A stretch of 11,148 bases of DNA from Methylocystaceae bacterium (GTDB taxonomy: Bacteria > Pseudomonadota > Alphaproteobacteria > Rhizobiales > Beijerinckiaceae), in assembly GCA_003152255.1 (NCBI GenBank), contig PLZT01000239.1, positions 1 through 11,148 of the forward strand, written 5' to 3'. The notes below the pieces were generated by a model that was not told where the DNA came from, ran no database searches, and was given only the letters and a program-made list of their open reading frames with translations. A program made the translations under genes and the position numbers. Each line of letters begins with the position of its first letter. The stretch's first letter is position 1. Shown here one piece after another: positions 7,116 through 11,148 of the stretch.

Positions 7116-7355
7116 TCAGATCCGCTCCAACGTCGCCTCGGTGACAATTCGTTCCTGTCCGTCGCGATCGCTTTTGATCCGATATTGGAACCCATCTCCG
7201 CCGTCCGGCATCTGGCGGGTGATCTTGAAGGGCGTCTTCTCGCTTTTTCCGCCAATGCCATGCATGACGCTGGCGCCGACCGGAAATTTATGCGACACGA
7301 CGATTCTGTTTCGTGTCGCCTGTCGCGGGGCGGGCTTTGTATCAAATGCGCTCAT
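7116..7355 (-). CDS. Small conserved-looking hypothetical protein (79 aa)
   Basis: Unknown function. The 79 residues begin with a short basic segment (KPAPRQATRNR). The rest looks like a small beta-rich domain: IVVSHKFPVGASVMH, then TPFKITRQMPDGGDGFQYRIK and SDRDGQERIVTEATLERI. The second half reads like a compact SH3/KOW-like or translation-associated fold, with FPVGxxVxH and FxITRxxPDxxxGxQYRIKS as the likely conserved core. That fold idea is inference. No signal peptide is visible. The ribosome binding site is weak (ACGGATAG). It lies between two other small genes on the same strand. Confidence 0.75.
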   Translation of the reverse strand: MSAFDTKPAPRQATRNRIVVSHKFPVGASVMHGIGGKSEKTPFKITRQMPDGGDGFQYRIKSDRDGQERIVTEATLERI

Positions 7356-7418
7356 GAGATCTATCCGTTTCTGGAGGGTCGTCGGCCCGTCGGCGCGCGC
7401 CGTCCGGCCGGGATAGCG

Positions 7419-7568
7419 CTACTTCTTCTTGCCGGCGTCCTTGCTCTGGATCTTGTCGATCGTCGACCATCCCGCCGAGACGGCGGCCGCTCCGCCCGCA
7501 GGCGTCTTCGCCTTGTCTTTTTTGGGCTTTTTCTGTTCCCGATTGGAACGCTGCTGGCCTTTGGACAT
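7419..7568 (-). CDS. Very small basic protein (49 aa)
   Basis: A 49-residue frame from ATG at 7568 to TAG at 7419. It begins MSKGQQRSNREQKKPKKDKAK, continues TPAGGAAAVSAGWSTIDK and ends with DAGKKK. AAAGGAAAA eight bases upstream is a good ribosome binding site. The N-terminal pattern MSKGQQRxNRExKKPKK recurs in short uncharacterised bacterial proteins that I remember, none with a known role. The composition (Lys-rich and disordered) suggests nucleic-acid or ribosome contact, but that is inference only. It could be co-transcribed with the 79- and 85-residue genes downstream. Confidence 0.7.
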   Translation of the reverse strand: MSKGQQRSNREQKKPKKDKAKTPAGGAAAVSAGWSTIDKIQSKDAGKKK

Positions 7569-7683
7569 GGTGTTTTTCCTTTGTCGGCGGAGGACGGCTT
7601 CATGAAAACTTGATCGAAGCTACTTGCTGGCCGGCGGCGTTGAAAATACTCGATAGGCGCCGCAAGAAGGATCGCGCTATTAG

Positions 7684-7707
7684 CGGCGCGCCGAAACCGA
7701 CGCGCCG
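7684..7707 (-). terminator. Hairpin downstream of the cold-shock gene
   Basis: CGGCGCG (7684-7690) pairs with CGCGCCG (7701-7707) around a 10-base loop, 13 bases after the end of the cold-shock gene on the minus strand. No U-tract follows, so it is only terminator-like. Confidence 0.35.
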
Positions 7708-7720
7708 TCACGTTATAAAA

Positions 7721-7933
7721 TCAGACGGTGACTTCCAACCGATCGGCGGAGGATTTGCCGCTGCGATTGTCGACCACGATCTCGTAGGAAATCTTCTGGC
7801 CTTCGGCGAGGCCGCGAAGCCCGGCGCGTTCAACCGCGCTGATATGGACGAAAATATCGGCTCCGCCGGCGTCCGGCTGGATGAAGCCAAAGCCTTTTTG
7901 CGCGTTGAACCATTTAACGATTCCGCTCTGCAT
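7721..7933 (-). CDS. Cold-shock domain protein (CspA family)
   Basis: A 70-residue single cold-shock domain, an OB-fold that binds single-stranded RNA/DNA and acts as an RNA chaperone in translation and transcription antitermination. The RNP1 motif KGFGFI is at residues 13-18 and RNP2 FVHIS at 28-32, following the usual opening [10 protein letters not shown]. The rest ([16 protein letters not shown].. and KSSADRLEV) matches the normal C-terminal beta strands. The ATG at 7933 is preceded by AAAGGAAC; another ATG two bases before it is out of frame. The leader is probably long (a promoter candidate lies about 140 bases upstream), as is common for csp genes, and the Shine-Dalgarno lies in a small hairpin. 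Whether the gene is cold-induced cannot be told from sequence. Confidence 0.95.
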   Translation of the reverse strand: MQSGIVKWFNAQKGFGFIQPDAGGADIFVHISAVERAGLRGLAEGQKISYEIVVDNRSGKSSADRLEVTV

Positions 7934-7938
7934 GGCAT

Positions 7939-7955
7939 GTTCCTTTCGAAAGAAC
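7939..7955 (-). promoter_or_regulatory. Small hairpin covering the cold-shock gene ribosome binding site
   Basis: On the minus strand, GTTCTTTCGAAAGGAAC can fold with GTTC pairing GAAC and TT pairing AA around a UCGA loop, with one bulged G. The AAAGGA ribosome binding site forms the 3' arm. The stem is weak, about six pairs, and would be temperature-sensitive; this is a structural observation only. Confidence 0.35.
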
Positions 7956-8073
7956 AGTTGGTGGCGAGCGCGAACGCGCGTCGCCCGTTACATCGATGTT
8001 CTGGGAAGGAAGTCATGTGCGGCCGCGCCAAGAAAGCGTTTAAGCAGAGTCGTTCGACCGAAACCCGATTTGT

Positions 8074-8104
8074 ATAATATGGGGCGCCCGCGCCCAAATG
8101 ACAA
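8074..8104 (-). promoter_or_regulatory. Possible promoter of the cold-shock gene
   Basis: Read on the minus strand, TTGTCA (8104-8099) and TATTAT (8079-8074) are separated by 19 bases, slightly long. Transcription from about 8067 would give a leader of about 134 nt before the ATG, in the range usual for cspA-type genes. Confidence 0.35.
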
Positions 8105-8206
8105 TGATCGCCAGTCGCGACTTGCGTTCACGCCCTGTCAAAATGGGTGACGCCAGTCCGAAATCCGCCAATTCCCGGCGGAAGAACGCCAAATATACGC
8201 CCGATT

Positions 8207-8707
8207 TTATTTTCCATCCGCCGGACAATTTGGACGCCATTCCAAAACGACAGTGGCTCGACCTGAGCAGCTGATGGCTCCAGCGCCAACGAGGGAGAAG
8301 CCTTCGCGCTCGTAAAAGCGTCGGGCGCGGTGATTGTCGGCGTTCACGTCGAGCCGGATGCCGTCCGGCGCAGCTTGACGCGCCGCTTCGATCAACGCCC
8401 GCGCGGCGCCCGCGCCAAAGCAGTTGGGATGCACGCAGAGTTGATCGAGCCAACCGGTCTCGGGATGGATCACGACAAAGCCCGCGAGAGCGGGAGGCGC
8501 GTGTTCGTATAAGCAAAGCGTGATCGCGCCACCGGCCTCCAGCGCGGCGAGACGCGCCCTGAACCATTCGAGCCGCGCGTCGAAATCGATATCCGCGTAG
8601 GTCGCGCGCCAGGACGCGAGCCACAACTCCATCAAGGCGGGCGTGTCCGTCGCGGCGCGCCGCCCGACGCGCCGCGCGCGCGCGGCTTCCATGGCGCCGT
8701 CGCTCAT
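8207..8707 (-). CDS. GNAT family N-acetyltransferase
   Basis: A 166-residue acetyl-CoA-dependent acetyltransferase of the GNAT fold; the substrate is unknown. The acetyl-CoA-binding region is at about residues 87-106 (LDQLCVHPNCFGAGAARALI), with NxFGAG where R/Q-x-x-G-x-G/A is usual. It is followed by the conserved IRLDVNADNHRARRFYEREGFSLVG (about 118-141), the typical LxVxxxNxxAxxFYxxxGF end of the fold. The N-terminal helix region has LWLASWRATYADI. The start ATG overlaps the stop of the upstream suhB-like gene as ATGA (8704-8707), so translation is probably coupled and the two are in one operon. A short CCGCC/GGCGG stem (8165-8181) lies downstream. Targets such as small-molecule amines or ribosomal protein N-termini are open possibilities. 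Confidence 0.9.
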   Translation of the reverse strand: MSDGAMEAARARRVGRRAATDTPALMELWLASWRATYADIDFDARLEWFRARLAALEAGGAITLCLYEHAPPALAGFVVIHPETGWLDQLCVHPNCFGAGAARALIEAARQAAPDGIRLDVNADNHRARRFYEREGFSLVGAGAISCSGRATVVLEWRPNCPADGK

Positions 8708-9495
8708 GCTTTCCTCAACAGGTCCAGCAATTGCCGATGGATCGCTTCATTGCCCGCGCATATCTCCGATTTGGTCAGCATGTCCGGGCCGCCGGAGAGG
8801 TCCGTGACGAAGCCGCCCGCTTCCTTCACCAAAATGACTCCGGCCGCTATGTCCCAAGTTTGGATGCCGCGTTCCCAATATCCGTCGCATCGGCCCGACG
8901 CGACCATGGCGAGGTCGAGGGCGGCGGCGCCCAAACGTCTGATATTGCCGATTTTCGCCATGGCGGCGGCCAGTTCGATCTGAAAACGCGCGTGGTGGGC
9001 GAGCCCGGCGAGCGGGGGTATGCCGCAGGCGACCATCGACTCCGCCAAGGTGCGGCGCGCCGCGACGCGCATCCGGCGGTTGTTGTGGAAGGCGCCCTGG
9101 CCCTTTTCGGCGACGTAGAGGTCGTCGCTCGCGGGATTATAGACGAGGCCGGCGACGATCTGGCCCTCCCGCTCCAGCGCGACGGACACCGCGAAAATCG
9201 GTATTCCGTGCAAGAAGTTCGAAGTGCCGTCGAGCGGGTCGATATGCCAGACATGGCTTTTGTCCGCGCCTTCGACCGCGCCGCTCTCCTCCATCAGGAA
9301 ACAATAGCCGGGCCGAGCGCGCGACAATTCCTCGAACAGGGTCTTTTCCGCGCGTCTGTCGGCCGCGGTCACGAAATCGCCGGGCCCTTTGACGGAAACC
9401 TGGAGATTTTCCACCTCGCCGAAATCGCGCTTCAGCCCGCGCCCCGCCTTCATCGCGGCGGCGGTCATCACATTCATAAGGGCGGAGCGGATCAT
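8704..9495 (-). CDS. suhB: Inositol-1-monophosphatase family protein (SuhB type)
   Basis: A 263-residue member of the Mg2+-dependent, lithium-sensitive inositol monophosphatase superfamily. It is predicted to hydrolyse myo-inositol 1-phosphate or related phosphates, and in some bacteria SuhB also affects rRNA transcription. The metal ligands are in place: E69 and E70 in LMEESG, D86 and D89 in the signature WHIDPLDGTSNFLHGIP (residues 83-99), and D215 in QTWDIAAGVILVKEAGG. The N-terminal KGPGDFVTAADRRAE motif (36-50) is also typical, and the whole N-terminus resembles Rhizobiales SuhB. The ATG at 9495 is chosen for its GAGGT and family alignment; the frame extends 10 residues further to 9525. 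The stop overlaps the GNAT start by four bases. Calling it SuhB rather than a paralogous phosphatase such as HisN or CysQ rests on overall similarity. Confidence 0.93.
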   Translation of the reverse strand: MIRSALMNVMTAAAMKAGRGLKRDFGEVENLQVSVKGPGDFVTAADRRAEKTLFEELSRARPGYCFLMEESGAVEGADKSHVWHIDPLDGTSNFLHGIPIFAVSVALEREGQIVAGLVYNPASDDLYVAEKGQGAFHNNRRMRVAARRTLAESMVACGIPPLAGLAHHARFQIELAAAMAKIGNIRRLGAAALDLAMVASGRCDGYWERGIQTWDIAAGVILVKEAGGFVTDLSGGPDMLTKSEICAGNEAIHRQLLDLLRKA

Positions 9496-9667
9496 CGAAA
9501 CCTCGGTGCGGGGCGGCTGGCGCAAGCTTTAAGAAAAGACGATGGACGTCTCCGGGCGTGAATCAGCGCCAATTCTTTTGACTTCTGGCGCTTTTCAATG
9601 CCCACGCGCTCTGGCTCTAGTCAAGCGCCGGAAGGCGCGGGCGGTCGCGGGGACGGGTTCGCGTTTG

Positions 9668-9682
9668 TTAACTCATTCATAA
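9668..9682 (+). promoter_or_regulatory. Near-consensus CtrA box upstream of the small ORF
   Basis: TTAA (9668-9671), seven bases, then ATAA (9679-9682) differs from the CtrA consensus TTAA-N7-TTAA at one position. It lies between the divergent suhB-like gene and the ORF at 9743, about 60 bases before the latter. One-mismatch matches are not rare, so support is moderate. Confidence 0.35.
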
Positions 9683-9742
9683 AACTAGATCGCTAATAGC
9701 CATAATCGAACCCTTTCGGCCCTCTGTTTTGGAGTTCGCCGC

Positions 9743-10081
9743 ATGCCAAAAACGCGCGAGGCTTTTGGGCAAAATGGCGCACCCGACAAGATCGCGCGCC
9801 CGCGCGCCGCGACGCGGACGCCCCCAGGCGATCGTCAGCGCGATTTTGGCCAGACGGCGGCGCCGCGCTCCCCGTTGTCGCGCCCCCCATGCATGACATC
9901 GGGTCAGTTGCTGAGGGTGGCGATCCTCGTGCTTGGCGCGGCCGCTTACGCCGACCGCGCCAATTTGATGGATGGTTCACGTTTTCGCGCCGATCAGTCG
10001 CAAGCGGCGGTCGATGTCGACGCCGCGCCGACGGCCTCCATTGGTCCGGGCCCGCAAAGCGAGCCGGGCTCGGGCCGTTAA
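9743..10081 (+). CDS. Hypothetical protein with a central hydrophobic segment (112 aa)
   Basis: No family is recognised. From the ATG at 9743 (GGAG at 9731-9734, spacing 8) the frame gives 112 residues. A basic, Pro/Arg-rich N-terminal half is followed by a hydrophobic stretch QLLRVAILVLGAAAYA, then an Asp/Ala/Pro-rich tail ending GPGPQSEPGSGR. Third codon positions are mainly G/C, which supports coding. An ATG at 9893 would give a 62-residue product starting just before the hydrophobic segment, which would then look like a signal peptide or single membrane anchor; I cannot choose between these starts. A near-CtrA box lies upstream, and a perfect one overlaps the stop codon. Confidence 0.5.
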   Translation: MPKTREAFGQNGAPDKIARPRAATRTPPGDRQRDFGQTAAPRSPLSRPPCMTSGQLLRVAILVLGAAAYADRANLMDGSRFRADQSQAAVDVDAAPTASIGPGPQSEPGSGR

Positions 10082-10092
10082 CCATTGCTTAA
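10078..10092 (+). promoter_or_regulatory. Consensus CtrA binding site
   Basis: TTAACCATTGCTTAA is an exact TTAA-N7-TTAA and also contains the extended TTAACCAT half-site described for the alphaproteobacterial cell-cycle regulator CtrA. It overlaps the TAA stop of the small ORF (10079-10081). It lies upstream of a string of hairpins and of rcdA, whose product helps degrade CtrA. A second TAACCAT half-site is at 10111-10117, and a GANTC methylation site (GATTC) at 10133-10137. Confidence 0.65.
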
Positions 10093-10114
10093 CCTTTCGC
10101 GAGCATCCTGTAAC

Positions 10115-10211
10115 CATCCCGCCGAGGCGGGAGATTCGGGTGGCTTTCTCCACCCCTCCTTTTACCTCCCTGTCGATAGCCTCCAGAGCCGCCGTTTCGC
10201 GGCTCTCTTTT
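10115..10211 (+). ncRNA. Candidate trans-acting small RNA with three hairpins
   Basis: About 25-30 bases after the CtrA box come three hairpins in series. TCCCGC/GCGGGA (10117-10132) has a CGAG loop. GGGTGG/CCACCC (10138-10155) follows. AGAGCCGC/GCGGCTCT (10185-10206) is followed by CTTTTC, a short intrinsic-terminator tail. The single-stranded linker between hairpins two and three carries three anti-Shine-Dalgarno motifs: CCCTCC at 10153-10158 (its first three bases in the stem), CCTCCC at 10165-10170 and CCTCC at 10180-10184. This arrangement, about 95 nt long, resembles rhizobial alpha-r14/EcpR1-type small RNAs in general architecture. Alternatively the last hairpin is simply the terminator of the preceding ORF. 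The 5' end is a guess from CtrA-promoter spacing. Confidence 0.4.
10185..10211 (+). terminator. Intrinsic terminator upstream of rcdA
   Basis: AGAGCCGC (10185-10192) pairs perfectly with GCGGCTCT (10199-10206) around a 6-base loop and is followed by CTTTT. It would end transcripts from the ORF at 9743, or the candidate small RNA, and insulate rcdA. Confidence 0.6.
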
Positions 10212-10285
10212 CGTGCCGCGATCGCCCCGCGCGCGGCGCGACGCTTTCGCTCGGCTTCCCGGATTAAGGTTAAAAAAAACCTAAC

Positions 10286-10320
10286 CGAGCAAACTGGCGC
10301 TAAATGCGCTAGATTGCTCG
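10286..10320 (+). promoter_or_regulatory. Long imperfect hairpin just upstream of rcdA
   Basis: CGAGCAA (10286-10292), an A mismatch, CTGGCGC (10294-10300), loop TAAAT, then GCGCTAG (10306-10312), an A mismatch and TTGCTCG (10314-10320). These form a 15-position stem with one A-A mismatch and one G-U wobble. It is preceded by the AT-rich stretch TTAAGGTTA(8A)CCTAACC (10264-10286), which includes an A8 run and GGTT/AACC arms. No U-tract follows on the plus strand. It may be an operator for a dimeric regulator or a leader structure of rcdA. Confidence 0.5.
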
Positions 10321-10371
10321 CTGTCGGGAACGCGCGGGGCGGGGCCCGGCGTGAACTTGCGCGAGCGTGAC

Positions 10372-10905
10372 ATGCGTATAAACGATTCATTTGAGGGCGC
10401 GCGGCAACCCGTGTCTTTTGTCGAAAAGCTTGCGGGATCGGAAGCGTTCGCCGCGATGTTTCGCGAGGGGATGACGCTGGTGGAGGAAGCGGCGGCCTAT
10501 CTCGATGGAGCGGGACGCGATGAGGCAAAGGCCCTTCCACGCGCCGAGGCGCTGGCCTACGCCGCCGAGAGCATGAGATTGACGACGCGGCTGATGCAGA
10601 TCGCCTCGTGGCTCCTATTGCAACGCGCCGTGAATCAGGGCGAGATGACCCGCTCGCAGGCGAGCAGCGACCGGCATCGGGTCAAGCTGTCGCATCAGGA
10701 ATTCGCCTCCAACCCCGACGTGTTTCAGGCGCTTCCCCGCAAGCTGCGGGAGCTGTCGATCCATTCCGTGCGCATGCAGGCGCGCATCATTCATCTCGAT
10801 ATGTTGATCTACGCGCCCGCGGCCAGCGCGCCTCCGCCACTCAAGACGAGCCCCGTGGAGGAGCAGTTGGAACTGCTGCGCAACGCTTTCGCCGCCCATT
10901 CGTGA
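10372..10905 (+). CDS. rcdA: RcdA / DUF1465 family protein, adaptor for CtrA degradation
   Basis: A 177-residue alpha-helical protein of the DUF1465 family, whose characterised member is Caulobacter RcdA. With CpdR and PopA, RcdA delivers CtrA and other substrates to the ClpXP protease at the cell pole during the G1-S transition. Conserved stretches seen here are SEAFAAMFREGMTLVEEAAAY, LPRAEALAYAAESMRLTTRL followed by MQIASWLLLQRAVNQGEM, and KLRELSIHSVRMQARIIHLD. A shorter, probably flexible Pro-containing tail ends LELLRNAFAAHS. The ATG at 10372 fits the family start; a GTG at 10351 with a purine-rich GGGGCGGGG before it would add seven residues. The upstream DNA holds a consensus CtrA box and a long hairpin, consistent with feedback between CtrA and its own degradation pathway. 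rpmE lies convergently downstream. Confidence 0.9.
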   Translation: MRINDSFEGARQPVSFVEKLAGSEAFAAMFREGMTLVEEAAAYLDGAGRDEAKALPRAEALAYAAESMRLTTRLMQIASWLLLQRAVNQGEMTRSQASSDRHRVKLSHQEFASNPDVFQALPRKLRELSIHSVRMQARIIHLDMLIYAPAASAPPPLKTSPVEEQLELLRNAFAAHS

Positions 10906-10910
10906 ACGGG

Positions 10911-10968
10911 CGTTTTCGAGCGAAGCGGATGCCGGCTCGCGTTAAGAAAGCGCGTTAAAGCAAAAATA
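10911..10968. repeat. Rhizobiales-type dispersed intergenic repeat
   Basis: The segment reads approximately CGTTTTCGAGCGAAGCGGAT, then GCCGGCTCGCGTTAAGAAAG, then CGCGTTAAAGCAAAAA. From memory this matches a very common Hyphomicrobiales intergenic element of the form TTCGA.CGAAG.GG...CCGGTTCGCGT.AAGAAAACGCGT.AAA.CAAAA. It sits directly after the rcdA stop. Its role is unknown; such elements are dispersed and mostly intergenic. Confidence 0.5.
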
Positions 10969-11028
10969 CCGCAGCGCCGCCCCGGCGCCGCGGGAATCGC
11001 CTTTAGGGCTTGCCCGGAACGAATACAA

Positions 11029-11059
11029 AAAGCTCCCGGCGCATGGCGGCGGGAGCTTT
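11029..11059 (-). terminator. Intrinsic terminator of rpmE
   Basis: AAAGCTCCCG (11029-11038) is perfectly complementary to CGGGAGCTTT (11050-11059) around an 11-base loop. On the minus strand the stem is followed by TTG, so that the run reads CTTTTTG. It lies 28 bases after the rpmE stop. Confidence 0.85.
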
Positions 11060-11087
11060 CGCGTAACGACGGGCTCTGGCCCGGACT

Positions 11088-11148
11088 TTACTTCTTGGCG
11101 AAGGACAGTCCGCCAAAGCGCGAGTTGAAGCGCGACAGACGGCCGCCG
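11088..11148 (-). CDS. rpmE: 50S ribosomal protein bL31, C-terminal end (partial)
   Basis: Only the last 19 residues lie in the window: GGRLSRFNSRFGGLSFAKK followed by TAA. This matches the C-terminus of alphaproteobacterial bL31, where the end of the protein reads approximately LLDRGGRVSRFxxRFGxLGL. bL31 bridges the large and small subunits at the central protuberance. The start of the gene is outside the window. The neighbourhood (rcdA/DUF1465 convergent with rpmE) and the strong terminator at 11029-11059 agree with the call. Confidence 0.82.
   Translation of the reverse strand, partial: GGRLSRFNSRFGGLSFAKK

Noticed and set aside
7610..8077. Plus-strand open frame opposite the cold-shock gene
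   Set aside because: Antisense to a clear cold-shock domain gene; no family resemblance.
8071..8080. Perfect TATAAT on the plus strand at 8073-8078
   Set aside because: No -35 at a suitable distance and no plus-strand gene downstream. The same AT-rich block serves better as the minus-strand -10 of the cold-shock gene.
9977..10540. Minus-strand frame across the rcdA upstream region, with GGAGG-like motifs on that strand
   Set aside because: The GGAGG motifs are not spaced before any start codon, and the frame runs antisense into rcdA. The motifs make better sense as CCUCC on the plus-strand RNA.

Overview
The window reads as chromosomal core DNA of an alphaproteobacterium, most likely order Hyphomicrobiales (Rhizobiales). 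The evidence is GC-rich coding DNA with strong GC3, an RcdA/DUF1465 gene beside rpmE, the DUF1036-pyk pair, an Asp-type HemB, CtrA-type TTAA-N7-TTAA sites, and several small proteins that look Rhizobiales-specific. A methylotroph or Beijerinckiaceae/Methylocystaceae-like member is possible, but this cannot be fixed from sequence alone.

Layout. Positions 1-352 hold no confident gene. They carry two diverged head-to-tail copies of a short minus-strand coding-like unit, then a probable promoter for gatB (353-1828, Asp/Glu-tRNA amidotransferase subunit B). A 653-nt gene-free, palindrome-rich gap follows. Next is a small Lys/Ala-rich histone H1-like protein (2482-2847) with a leader hairpin and a strong terminator, convergent with a secreted Pro-rich protein (2947-3441, minus). 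Divergent from that, hemB (3672-4697) is followed by a secreted DUF1036 protein (4824-5261) and pyruvate kinase (5305-6744). A minus-strand block follows: three small conserved-looking unknowns (85, 79 and 49 aa), a cold-shock protein, a GNAT acetyltransferase and a SuhB-type inositol monophosphatase, the last two joined by an ATGA overlap. The right end holds a small putative membrane/secreted ORF (9743-10081), a gene-free segment rich in regulatory-looking structure, rcdA (10372-10905), an intergenic repeat, and the 3' end of rpmE (bL31) with its terminator.

Functional sense. Most genes are housekeeping: tRNA-dependent amidation, tetrapyrrole synthesis, glycolysis, ribosome. The part most worth a second look is 9668-10372. 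A perfect CtrA box overlaps the stop of the small ORF. It is followed by three hairpins in series, the last ending in a short U-tract, separated by a linker with three CCUCC-type anti-Shine-Dalgarno motifs. A further 15-bp near-perfect hairpin then lies just upstream of rcdA, which encodes the adaptor for CtrA proteolysis. I read this as a candidate CtrA-controlled small RNA plus a structured rcdA leader. This is inference from sequence and has not been demonstrated.
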